From Chlorobiaceae bacterium (GTDB lineage: Bacteria > Bacteroidota > Chlorobiia > Chlorobiales > Chlorobiaceae), in NCBI GenBank assembly GCA_013334975.1, contig JAAXWL010000003.1, positions 1-64,000 on the forward strand: DNA of 64,000 bases. Direction: 5' to 3'. Of the stretch, positions 31,544 through 39,749 are shown in pieces. The translations under genes and the position numbers were made by a program. Positions within the stretch are counted from its first letter, which is position 1; every line of letters begins with the position of its first letter. The notes beneath the pieces were generated by a model that had not been told where the DNA came from, made no database searches, and was given only the letters and a program-made list of their open reading frames with translations.

Positions 31544-33706
31544 GTCGGGTAACGGCAGCGCATTGCTGCGCCACCGTCCCCTAAGAACCGTGCGTGCGAC
31601 TTTCACCGCACACGGCTCAAGCCTCGGCTAAGGCACCATCTGGTACCCGGTAACGCCATGGCATCGATTCCTTCATCTGTTTCTTCCGGACCGCGAAGTA
31701 CTGAGCCCACGCTGGATCGTGCGGGTTAGCACCTCCCCTGATCTTGACATGCCGCCGGATTGGTGTGTCGGCTTCTCTGATGAGTTGAATCTCATCGTTT
31801 CCGCCGGTTTCCTCCCGGGCAGCGAATGTTCCCGTTCTCCCGCCCCGAGTCTTGAAGTATTTCCTCATGACCCAATAGGAAGGCTTGTTGGGGTGTCGCC
31901 GATCTGCCCATCTCCATAGCATGAGCCAGATTCGATTGTCGTTTCGAGCGAAGGTATCCTTAGCGATCACGTGCCGGTGATAATTCGCCCATCCCCGCAG
32001 AACAGGGTTGAGCATACGGATAAGGGAAGGCTGCGTGGCCGTTTTGTTTGCCTTGATGATTTCCTGTACCTTTGTGAGGTGGCTTTTGATGTTCGCTTTC
32101 GACGGTTTGATGAGTAATTTCTCGCCGTATTTGCGGACATTCCATCCGAGGAAATCGAATCCTTCCGTAATATGGGTTATTCTGGTTTTCTCCTGAGACA
32201 GTGATAGGCCGCGTTCCGCGAGGAACCCGACCAGCACCGGCATCACCTCCTTTTCAAGCCACTCTTTCGAGTGTCCGGTGATGACAAAGTCGTCAGCATA
32301 ACGCACCATGTTCATTTTCAGGCCTTGTCGGGTTGCTTGCGGGAAAGCGGTTGCAAGCGCCTGTTCAAGACCGTCCAACGTCATGTTTGCCAGAACCGGG
32401 CTGATAATACCGCCTTGCGGCGTACCGGCTACTGTGGGGAAGAGCTCGTTCTTGAACACAAATCCTGCCTTGAGCCATTGGCGAAGTATCGAGGTGTCAA
32501 CTGGAATGTTGTCGACCAACCACTCATGGCTGATAGCATCGAAGCATCCTGCGATATCGGCCTCCAGCACCCACTGGGCCTGATTGCGTTTGGCAAGGCA
32601 GATGAAGCATTGTTCTGCCGCATCGGCCGTTGACCGCCGCGGCCGGAACCCGTAGGAGTTCGCGTCCGCGGTTGTCTCCGCAACCGGTTCCAGTGCCAAC
32701 AGGTAAAGTGCCTGCATGGCCCTGTCCTTCATGGTGGGGATGCCAAGGGGCCGGGTTTTGCCATTTCTCTTTGGGATATGGACTCTCCGGAGTGGAAGGG
32801 GCTTGTAGCCCCGTCGCTTCAGCGACGCTATGGCATTGGCTTTTGCTTTTGATGTTTTCCAGACGTTGTTGTCGATGCCGGGGGTGTGTTTCCCCCGGTT
32901 TTCCGTCACCCGTTTAACGGCAAGAGCTTTACCGCTGAACGAGTGGGTCAGCAGCCACTGCAGGGCTTTCACCTTGCCGAGGCGGCCTTCCTGCGTTGCC
33001 TTTACAATCCGTGCCTGAAGCCTCTTGACCTGATGATTGACCCGGGACCAGTCGAGCCCTTGCCAATCGGGGACGGAAGGTGCACATACAGGATAAACTG
33101 CATTCATTTGCATTCCTTGCCTTCAGAGGTTCTTCAAGTTTCATGTAAGGCGAGACCATGGGGAAGTCTGCCCGTTTTCACGTGGGGTGATGTTGCAACC
33201 CCTATCCGTCCGGTTACAGGACAGCATTCGCGTTCTCCCCACTCCTTTACCCGCACCACCGTGGTCGTTCCTTGCGGTTCGATTGCCCGAGAGAGACTCG
33301 GGCGATGGTACGGGCTTACCGTGTTCCGCGTACTGAACATGCGAGTGATGTAGGCCCCATCTATCCGCCGGCGGGAGCTGTCGGCCGTGTAAAGGCAAGT
33401 CCGAGATCCTTTACCTGTCCCGCTTACCTTTTGGTGCAAGCGTATCAGTCAGCTTTCGCTTGTTACAATTGACGACGGTTGCGATGGTTCACGTTTGTTG
33501 GCCATATCACCCTACCCCTGGCCCCTCTCCGCCTGCTACTGGCAGATTCGGCATTCCCTCACGGTTCAGCCTACAGTTTCCTGCGGTTACGTTTCCTGGC
33601 AGCTTCACACAGGCCGATTGCTCAATCTGCATGTGCCAGCGGGGTCAGCTGACGGCACAGCTGGTTCGAAAAAAAAACAGTTCAAATACGCGACTTCACG
33701 TCGCAC
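31544..33706 (-). mobile_element. Complete group II intron
   Basis: 2163 nt on the minus strand. The 5' end GTGCGACGTGAAGTCGC is at 33706. A reverse transcriptase gene lies in domain IV. Domain V is at 31585-31618, starting GAGCCGTG and with a GAAA-containing cap. A domain VI hairpin follows, and the intron ends at 31544. The upstream exon ends GGACAAATGCTGTCCG, so the intron lies immediately beside an operator-like palindrome. All parts needed for splicing and mobility appear present apart from an endonuclease domain in the protein. Confidence 0.85.
31617..33113 (-). CDS. ltrA: Group II intron reverse transcriptase/maturase
   Basis: 498 aa. RT0 to RT7 are recognisable: RPLGIPTMKDRAMQALYLLA, SYGFRPRRSTADA, VLEADIAGCFDAI, GTPQGGIISPVLANM, catalytic MVRYADDFVI, ITEGFDFLGWNVRKY. 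The maturase domain X follows (PSLIRMLNPVLRGWANYHRH). The C-terminus reads TPIRRHVKIRGGANPHD and stops before the Cys-rich HNH endonuclease found in longer relatives. So it can mature and reverse-splice but may depend on nicked or replicating DNA for priming. Confidence 0.92.
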   Translation of the reverse strand: MQMNAVYPVCAPSVPDWQGLDWSRVNHQVKRLQARIVKATQEGRLGKVKALQWLLTHSFSGKALAVKRVTENRGKHTPGIDNNVWKTSKAKANAIASLKRRGYKPLPLRRVHIPKRNGKTRPLGIPTMKDRAMQALYLLALEPVAETTADANSYGFRPRRSTADAAEQCFICLAKRNQAQWVLEADIAGCFDAISHEWLVDNIPVDTSILRQWLKAGFVFKNELFPTVAGTPQGGIISPVLANMTLDGLEQALATAFPQATRQGLKMNMVRYADDFVITGHSKEWLEKEVMPVLVGFLAERGLSLSQEKTRITHITEGFDFLGWNVRKYGEKLLIKPSKANIKSHLTKVQEIIKANKTATQPSLIRMLNPVLRGWANYHRHVIAKDTFARNDNRIWLMLWRWADRRHPNKPSYWVMRKYFKTRGGRTGTFAAREETGGNDEIQLIREADTPIRRHVKIRGGANPHDPAWAQYFAVRKKQMKESMPWRYRVPDGALAEA

Positions 33707-33707
33707 C

Positions 33708-33722
33708 GGACAGCATTTGTCC
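33708..33722. promoter_or_regulatory. GGACA-N5-TGTCC site 5
   Basis: GGACAGCATTTGTCC, perfect palindrome, followed by TA, 73 bp upstream of the HEAT-repeat gene. The group II intron starts 2 bp to its left. Confidence 0.65.
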
Positions 33723-33794
33723 TACCCGGTGTCATAATTTCGGTAAAGGACATTTCCACTGCGACCTGCATTAAACCAATAACACTGGATAGCC

Positions 33795-34694
33795 ATGACC
33801 AGCTCAGACTCAATTACGTTCGAATCAGGTGCGGAACCCCTGCATATCGATTCGAAACGAATCCATAAAATTCTCAGGGAACGGATCAACAAACCAGAAA
33901 ACCTGCTGCTGCTCAAGCATTGGGCTGAGAACGACGAGAGTGACGGTATCAGGATGTTGGCGCTTAAAAAAATCGCCGATAGCTGGCGGAATAAATTGGA
34001 GACCATGGAATGGCTGAAGGGACGTGCAGTGCTAGATGCCAGCCTGAAAATTCGTCTTCAGGCTATTCATATTGTCGCGTCTGACTGGCGAGTAGAACAA
34101 AACGACGAAACAGATAAAACGATCATTTGGCTGAAGGAGCTGGCTACGGTTGCGGAAAATGAAGATATCCGCAAATGTGCCGTTCAAGCTTTCAATAGCC
34201 TAATGCCCAATAACCCTATCGACCTATTGACTGTGCCGGATCCATTTCATGGCGGAGATAATGACAATGAGCGTGGGGACGACTCTCGCGTTTGGACATT
34301 AAAAAACGTGATCTGGCGTAGTAAATTTGATACGGTGACTTTGCATTGGGCCATGCAGCAGGCGGAGTTCGATGAAAGCGATAGAGTCCGGCTGATCGCA
34401 GTTGAAGAAGTTGCCGATGCATGGCAAAGCAATGCCGAGACCTTGATCTGGCTGAAACATCGTGCGGTAGTTGACAAAAATGACAAAATACGGAAGGCTG
34501 CTATCGAAGCGATCGCTTATGGATGGCGAGATGAACCTGACACACAGGCATGGCTCAATGCGCGGGCTATTGAAGAGAAAAGCTCCGAGATTCGCGAGGT
34601 GCTACAGCATGAGTTGGACTGGGGTTGGCGAGAACTTCCAAACGCAATCGAATACCTTCGGCACAAAGCTGAGGGCGGCAAAGCAAACATCTGA
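33795..34694 (+). CDS. HEAT-repeat protein
   Basis: 299 aa, all-helical. Repeats of about 30-35 residues share IRxxAxxxIAxxWR and WLKxRAV: for example DGIRMLALKKIADSWR, IRLQAIHIVASDWR, VRLIAVEEVADAWQ, IRKAAIEAIAYGWR, each followed by a WL-RA segment. An acidic loop near residues 150-160 divides two groups of repeats. Such scaffolds bind proteins or nucleic acid; no enzyme motif. It begins an operon with the SLOG-like gene, under a GGACA-N5-TGTCC site. Confidence 0.78.
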   Translation: MTSSDSITFESGAEPLHIDSKRIHKILRERINKPENLLLLKHWAENDESDGIRMLALKKIADSWRNKLETMEWLKGRAVLDASLKIRLQAIHIVASDWRVEQNDETDKTIIWLKELATVAENEDIRKCAVQAFNSLMPNNPIDLLTVPDPFHGGDNDNERGDDSRVWTLKNVIWRSKFDTVTLHWAMQQAEFDESDRVRLIAVEEVADAWQSNAETLIWLKHRAVVDKNDKIRKAAIEAIAYGWRDEPDTQAWLNARAIEEKSSEIREVLQHELDWGWRELPNAIEYLRHKAEGGKANI

Positions 34695-34708
34695 GGAGAG
34701 TGCTGGAC

Positions 34709-35320
34709 ATGACTGATCATGGATTAACCCTTGAAGCATTGACCGAGCTGATCGAAACGACAGAACAGCCTGTGATTCTGCTCGAAGGCCGCCGCGCAAT
34801 GCCTGTGGATGACTATGAGTCCGCTCGCTTAGTGGCGGAACTCCTTGCTTCGAGGTTTCCAAACGCTCGGTTTCGTTCAGGCAATGCGACTGGATCCGAC
34901 GAGGCATTTTCAAAAGGGATTGTGGCTGTTGATCCAGCACGACTTCAGGTTATCGCCCCCTATAAGACGCATCGCCTGAAAGCAAGATTTTCCGGGGCCG
35001 CATACGAATATCCGGATGCCCTTTCTGCTGATCAGATCAGGAAAATGATTGACAAGACCATCTCTGCCTCACCCAAGTCAGCCTCTTTGATGAAATTGCT
35101 TGGGCAAAAAGGCTCGCTTGCGGCAAAGGCTGATTATCTCCTGCGCGACACGATGAAAGTGATCGGCTTTTCTCCAGCATTTCCCAAGGCAACAGCAGCA
35201 CTGTTTTTTGTTGATCCGGCCGATCCTATGGCAGGCGGGACCGGTCATACCATTCGTGTCTGTCAACATGCGGGCGTCCCTATCGCGTTTCAAAATCGAT
35301 GGAAGCAATGGATTCAGTAG
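34709..35320 (+). CDS. SLOG/LOG-like Rossmann protein
   Basis: 203 aa; start chosen at ATG 34709 because GAGGAG (34692-34697) is better spaced for it than for the GTG at 34700. A Rossmann-like half contains VILLEGRRAMP, ESARLVAELLASRFP, RFRSGNATGSDEAFSKG and LQVIAPY, as in the SLOG superfamily (DprA, LOG, TIR-linked SLOG sensors). The C-terminal part has ALFFVDPADPMAGGTGHTI, a second glycine-rich nucleotide-binding-like loop. SLOG proteins bind or cleave nucleotide signals in several immune systems. Function here is inferred from fold only. Confidence 0.68.
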   Translation: MTDHGLTLEALTELIETTEQPVILLEGRRAMPVDDYESARLVAELLASRFPNARFRSGNATGSDEAFSKGIVAVDPARLQVIAPYKTHRLKARFSGAAYEYPDALSADQIRKMIDKTISASPKSASLMKLLGQKGSLAAKADYLLRDTMKVIGFSPAFPKATAALFFVDPADPMAGGTGHTIRVCQHAGVPIAFQNRWKQWIQ

Positions 35321-35341
35321 ATATTACGACGTCGAAGGCCG

Positions 35342-35722
35342 TTGGTATTAATCAAACGTCATGATGGTTATCAAACAAAGATGGGCTATGTCGTTGCTCA
35401 TGAGGATATCAAGACGCAGCTCGCTATGAAAGGTGCCATCGTAGAGTCTGCGTTCGGTCCCGATTCGGAAACCGCCAAAAAAGCAATGGCATTCATCCTG
35501 GCCGCTGAACATGGTGATGAAATCGCACAGTTTGAGCTGGGTTGGTTGCTTTTTGAGAATGAACGACGCAGGGAAGTGGTTAGGAAAAGCCTGCAAGCAT
35601 GGGTTTGAGCACGGTTGCCTGGCATATCAAAGCATTAAAGAACAGTGTGCCTTGGCTGATGATCTTAAACATGAGTGGCTTGTACTAAATCGTAGTATTT
35701 CGCAAGACCGATCTCCTTTTTG
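35342..35722 (+). pseudogene. Sel1/TPR-like short gene with frameshift
   Basis: The first frame (Met near 35382) gives AFILAAEHGDEIAQFELGWL, the start of a Sel1-like repeat, and stops at 35608. The second half of the repeat is in another frame (GKWLGKACKHGFEHGCLAY, to 35723). An indel near 35560-35575 breaks it. Probably dead. Confidence 0.5.
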
Positions 35723-35770
35723 ACTCCCTGTATTATTACCGTATTATGCTTGTGGTCATCAGGGAATAAG

Positions 35771-35785
35771 TGATTTGAAAAATCA
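35771..35785. promoter_or_regulatory. Inverted repeat before WYL regulator 2
   Basis: TGATTTGAAAAATCA, 12 bp before the start of the second WYL gene. It has the same 5-N5-5 geometry as the GGACA sites but different bases; a candidate autoregulatory operator. Confidence 0.4.
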
Positions 35786-35797
35786 ATTATAGATATC

Positions 35798-36811
35798 ATG
35801 AAGCAGTCCCGGCCCCCGCTGGTTCGCATGCAATACATCGATCAGCAGCTCCGTGAAAACCGGTATCCGAACTGCACTCGAGTGGCCCGGTATTTCGAGG
35901 TGTCTACCAAAAGCATACAGCGTGACATAGAATACATGCGGGACCAGCTGCATGCTCCTATCGCCTATAAGAAGGATGAAAAAGGCTATTACTATGAGCA
36001 CCCCGGGTGGTCGTTCCTTCCGTCCACCATGCTGGCGCGGAACGAGGCTGATGCCCTTATGGCCACCAAAAAGGTCCTTGCACAATACCAGGGCTCGCCC
36101 TACTACGAAGAGGTAAGCCGTGCGCTCGACAAAGTCCGCCAATACCTTCCTGAGAGCTCAGCCGCAGACGAGTTCCTCAAGATCTACTCCTTCGAGCAGT
36201 CTTCGCATCAGGCGGTAGACCCGAGGACATTCGCGCTCATTGAAGATGCCCTCCGCAACAAGTTGAAGATCACCCTTACCTATCGGGCATCCTGGAATCA
36301 GGAGGTGACGGAGCGTACCTTGCATCCTTACATCTTCCATTACTCGAAAATCAGGGATACCTGGTATCTGATCGGGCATTGTGAATTGCGAAATGATGTC
36401 AGGACCTTCGCCTTGAACCGCATACGGACTATTTCGATAACCTCGCAGCACTTCGCTATTCCTGAGTCGTTCTCCATCGAGAACTATCTGGATAAATCCT
36501 TTGACCAGATCCATGACAACAGGGTCTATGATGTGGCCATCCGCTTCAATCCCTATCAGGCACAATGGGTCAGGGAACATCGCTGGCATCCTACCCAGGA
36601 GATTGAGGAGAACATGGATGGTTCGCTGACCCTTAAACTGAAGGTCGGCGCCCTTGAGGCGGTCAAGCGATGGGTCATGCGTTATGGCAGTGAAGCAGAG
36701 GCGTTGGAGCCTTTGGAACTCAGGGTGATGATCAAGCAGGAACTGCTCATGGCCGAGCAGCTCTATGAGGATGTCCGGGCGGTAAAGGTGGAGTCACTCT
36801 CCCTGTTTTAA
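35798..36811 (+). CDS. WYL-domain transcriptional regulator 2
   Basis: 337 aa. Paralogue of the protein at 29341: winged helix-turn-helix (YPNCTRVARYFEVSTKSIQR), WYL core (LKITLTYRASW, YIFHYSKIRDTWYLIGHCEL, FALNRIRTISIT) and WCX tail. The recognition-helix residues are similar (STKSIQRDI against SSKTIQRDI). It is convergent with the PP2C gene that ends at 36838 and lies at the edge of the leftward signalling operon. Its own promoter carries a different inverted repeat, so the two WYL proteins may read different sites. Confidence 0.87.
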   Translation: MKQSRPPLVRMQYIDQQLRENRYPNCTRVARYFEVSTKSIQRDIEYMRDQLHAPIAYKKDEKGYYYEHPGWSFLPSTMLARNEADALMATKKVLAQYQGSPYYEEVSRALDKVRQYLPESSAADEFLKIYSFEQSSHQAVDPRTFALIEDALRNKLKITLTYRASWNQEVTERTLHPYIFHYSKIRDTWYLIGHCELRNDVRTFALNRIRTISITSQHFAIPESFSIENYLDKSFDQIHDNRVYDVAIRFNPYQAQWVREHRWHPTQEIEENMDGSLTLKLKVGALEAVKRWVMRYGSEAEALEPLELRVMIKQELLMAEQLYEDVRAVKVESLSLF

Positions 36812-36837
36812 GAGCGCCGGTCGTCAGGTACGGATTT

Positions 36838-37584
36838 TCATCCGGTCACGCAAAACGTGATGGCGGTTATGTTATCTTTTCCGCCAGCCGCCTTCGCGTA
36901 TGCAATGAGCTCCTGGCAAGTCGAAAGGGGAGAGCTTTTTGGGGCCAGCACTTTTATGATCTCCTGTTCGGTCAATTCGCCTGTCAGCCCGTCTGTGCAG
37001 AGCAGCAGCTTATCCCCATCTTCAAGGCTTACCGTGCTGATTTCAGCATCGATCTCCTGTCCCATCCCGACGAAACGTGTTATGTGACTCCCGCTGGGCA
37101 GGAGTTCGGCCTCTTCTTCCGAGATGGCCCCCCTCCGTAACAGGTCATTCGCCACGTTGTGGTCCGTCGTAAGCCTTTCAAGGTGTTTTCCGCTGAGCAG
37201 GTAGGCCCGGCTGTCGCCCTTGTGGGCGATGATGGCCTTGTCGTCCCTGATGAGGCAGGCGACGATGGTCGAACCCATACCCTCCCATTCGGGAAGCGCC
37301 CCGCTTCGGTCGCAGACCAAGCGATCGAGGTCCCTGATGGCCAGTCGAAGGGCGTTGGCAAGTTGGGGGCCGAGATGATCGTCGGTAAGCTCCTTAAGCC
37401 GCTTCCTCATCAAGGAGGGCATTGCTTCCGCGATGGTGGCTGATGCCATGTCTCCGCCCGGGCGGCCGCCGATGCCGTCAGCGACGACGAAAAGCCCGAG
37501 GGCTTCATTGATGTCGTAGGCGTCTTCATTGCGACTCCGGCAATTGCCGATATCGCTTATGCCTGCAACTGTGATCCTAAGCAT
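36838..37584 (-). CDS. PP2C-family serine/threonine protein phosphatase
   Basis: 248 aa from the Met giving MLRITVAGISDIGNCRSRNE (an upstream Met at 37608 is also in frame). The PP2C metal ligands are present: RNEDAY, VVADGIGG, GDSRAYL, CTDGL, GGKDNITAI. Soluble and close to the minimal PP2C length. Last gene of the leftward operon. No Ser/Thr kinase is visible in the window, so its partner kinase lies elsewhere or was lost. Confidence 0.9.
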   Translation of the reverse strand: MLRITVAGISDIGNCRSRNEDAYDINEALGLFVVADGIGGRPGGDMASATIAEAMPSLMRKRLKELTDDHLGPQLANALRLAIRDLDRLVCDRSGALPEWEGMGSTIVACLIRDDKAIIAHKGDSRAYLLSGKHLERLTTDHNVANDLLRRGAISEEEAELLPSGSHITRFVGMGQEIDAEISTVSLEDGDKLLLCTDGLTGELTEQEIIKVLAPKSSPLSTCQELIAYAKAAGGKDNITAITFCVTG

Positions 37585-37639
37585 CCGATATTCACTTTTT
37601 ATTAGCAAGATTGTTCCTTACGGTCAGGAGAACTGGCGG

Positions 37640-38596
37640 TCATGCTTCAGTCCCTTTTCCCACAAGTTGTTCGGCAAGTTCCAGCGCGTCGATCGGCCAG
37701 AGTTCCTTTGGTCGCGGGCGTTGCACCCTTGGGTTGCCGCGTTCAGGCCTACAGCCGAGGATGGTCGACCTCCAAACCTCGGGAATGGTTTCGATGCCGT
37801 ACACCGCACCGAGCAGCGCACCGCAGATGGCGGCCGTGGTGTCCGCATCCCCGCCCTGCATGGCCGTTTCAAGGATTGCTTCCCCGGGATCATTTGCGTG
37901 GAGCAATTGGTACAGCGCGTTCTGGAATGCGACCAGTACCCAACCGGCATTGGTAAGGTAATCTGCCGGCGGAGAGCCGGCAGCTCGTTTGATCGTTTCC
38001 GCCAACATCAGGTCGACCTCCATTTCCTCCATCCAGCCGAGCAGGGAGGTGTAGAGAGCTTCCGGCTCAGGACCGCTTCTCACCGCTTCGGCTATCGCCA
38101 TCGCATAGAGCGCATTGGCCTGTCGGCAGACAGGGTTGATGTGGGTGAGCGCAGCATCGGCCATGGCCCATTGCGCGGTTTCACCGAGGCTGAAGCGCGA
38201 TCCGAAAATTCCGAGCGGGCTGATGCGCATCATGGCGCCGTTCGCTTGGCTCCGGCTGTCGTGCCTTCCCATCAGCGCGCCATGGATGGTGCGGCCGATG
38301 TCGAATGGCATAGAGTCCCGCCACCAGCGGTAGGCCTCCAGTGCCCGGTCGGGATGGTAGCCCCCTTGCCGCACGATCGATCTGGCCAGGACAAGGGCCA
38401 TCTCGGAGTCGTCCGTCGGCTGTCCGGCGATGGTATTCCATATGCCCCCATCGGCAAGGTGCAGGCCACCCGGATATAGTTCCATGATCTTTTCAGGAGA
38501 GCAGAATTCAACCTGGCTGCCGAGGGCATCACCGGCCAGTTGGCCGAGGAGGCAGCCCTGCGCGCGACTGATGATTGCTGTGTCGATCTGGTCCAT
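37640..38596 (-). CDS. ADP-ribosylglycohydrolase
   Basis: 318 aa, full family length. Metal-binding motifs of the DraG/ARH fold: GCLLGQLAGDALGS at the N-terminus, PTDDSEMALVLARS, ANGAMMRISPLG and GGDADTTAAICGALLGA. It removes ADP-ribose from arginine-type or related targets. No ADP-ribosyltransferase is seen in the window. It lies 13 bp after the third YbjN-like gene and 56 bp before PP2C, so it belongs to the operon that is divergent from the defence genes. Confidence 0.9.
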   Translation of the reverse strand: MDQIDTAIISRAQGCLLGQLAGDALGSQVEFCSPEKIMELYPGGLHLADGGIWNTIAGQPTDDSEMALVLARSIVRQGGYHPDRALEAYRWWRDSMPFDIGRTIHGALMGRHDSRSQANGAMMRISPLGIFGSRFSLGETAQWAMADAALTHINPVCRQANALYAMAIAEAVRSGPEPEALYTSLLGWMEEMEVDLMLAETIKRAAGSPPADYLTNAGWVLVAFQNALYQLLHANDPGEAILETAMQGGDADTTAAICGALLGAVYGIETIPEVWRSTILGCRPERGNPRVQRPRPKELWPIDALELAEQLVGKGTEA

Positions 38597-38608
38597 GGGA
38601 CGTCTGTG

Positions 38609-39202
38609 TTAATCTTTTGTTTCAGATTCTTTATTTGCGGCCTCTTTTTTGAAGTACTCCTCCCTGAGAGATTCGTAGGTCTTCTTGGTCAGGGCGACGG
38701 CGGCGAGGGCCTCCTGCTCTTTTTCGAACAGGGTGACGCCGCAATCGGCCATGTTCCTCACCATGGCAATCGAAGGTTCTACGCCGTCAAAGTCGATGTA
38801 ATCCTTGTATCGGATCTCCCCGTCATCCTCGTCGACAGAGAGGCGCCCATGGTACTGATAGCGCCCATTGATGAAATTGAAAAGCATGCACGCGTCCACG
38901 AACTTGCCATCGATAACGCTATAGGGCGCATAGATGAAGAGGGCCAGGATCCGACTTTCCTCGTGCGCGTCGAGGTACATCCGGAAATTCTGGTTCCCGA
39001 TGTCGATCACATTGGAGATGCGGCTGATTCTGCCGTTGTCGACGGATTCCACCTTGCTATCCCAACCCTGTGTCGCGCAGAACTCCTCCAGGACCCTGCT
39101 GAGCGGGGGAATCCCATTGCATTGTTCTTTCAGGCCCTCCTTTTTACTGGAGGCGCCGAACGCATCCTTTATGGTATTCCACGCATTGTTCCATACTACC
39201 AT
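38609..39202 (-). CDS. YbjN-like (type III chaperone-fold) protein C
   Basis: 197 aa. Shares with the two upstream genes the pattern RISNVIDIGNQNFRMYLDAH, LFIYAPYSVIDGKFVDACML, then YHGRLSV, GEIRYKDYID and a helix with ALTKKTYESLREEY. The N-terminal 40 residues are unique, and the tail is charged. The fold is probably that of YbjN/CesT chaperones that bind unfolded segments of partners. Four bp separate it from gene B. Confidence 0.65.
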   Translation of the reverse strand: MVVWNNAWNTIKDAFGASSKKEGLKEQCNGIPPLSRVLEEFCATQGWDSKVESVDNGRISRISNVIDIGNQNFRMYLDAHEESRILALFIYAPYSVIDGKFVDACMLFNFINGRYQYHGRLSVDEDDGEIRYKDYIDFDGVEPSIAMVRNMADCGVTLFEKEQEALAAVALTKKTYESLREEYFKKEAANKESETKD

Positions 39203-39205
39203 TGT

Positions 39206-39718
39206 TCACTCCGATTGGTTGCGGGCTGCTTTGAGGGCGGCTTTCTTGTCATAGTCCTTCCTGACTGCCTCGTATGTCTTACTGGTCATCGCCACGGCAG
39301 CAATGGCATCTATATGATATTTGAACAGTGCTGTTGCGCTGGCAAGCATGTTATGGATCATTGCTGCAGCCGGTTCAAGGTTGTCGGTATCGATGACCTG
39401 TTTGTAGCGGATTCCTCCCTCATCGGTCAGGGAGAGACGTCCGCTGAAATAGTAAGAGTCGTTGATGAAGTTGAAAAGCATCTGGGCATCGATGGACTTG
39501 CCTTCGATGACCTGAAACGGGGCGAACAGGTTCAAGGTGAACCGTTCCCGTTTCTCGTCGCCTTCGATATAGAGCATGAACGACTGGTTCATGATCTCGA
39601 TTTTGGTCGAAAGTTGGCTTTCACCGGTTTCCTCGTCGCATTCGACGGGATCACCCCATTCTACATCGGCGACGAACTCTTCAATGATGTTGGCGAGTGG
39701 CATCTCTTGTTCCTCCAT
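39206..39718 (-). CDS. YbjN-like (type III chaperone-fold) protein B
   Basis: 170 aa, paralogue of the flanking genes: GESQLSTKIEIMNQSFMLYI, LNLFAPFQVIEGKSIDAQML, YYFSGRLSLTDEGGIRY, MTSKTYEAVRKDYDKK. The N-terminal 25 residues (LANIIEEFVADVEWGD) align with gene A. Three tandem paralogues suggest that each serves a different client or that they form a hetero-oligomer. Confidence 0.7.
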   Translation of the reverse strand: MEEQEMPLANIIEEFVADVEWGDPVECDEETGESQLSTKIEIMNQSFMLYIEGDEKRERFTLNLFAPFQVIEGKSIDAQMLFNFINDSYYFSGRLSLTDEGGIRYKQVIDTDNLEPAAAMIHNMLASATALFKYHIDAIAAVAMTSKTYEAVRKDYDKKAALKAARNQSE

Positions 39719-39749
39719 GTATGCTTTTTCTTATCGTGGGCTTGCAATC

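Noticed and set aside
31020-31631. Plus-strand frames repeated near 31.3 and 33.5 kb
   Set aside because: They are translations of the non-coding 5' region of the group II intron, which is present twice.
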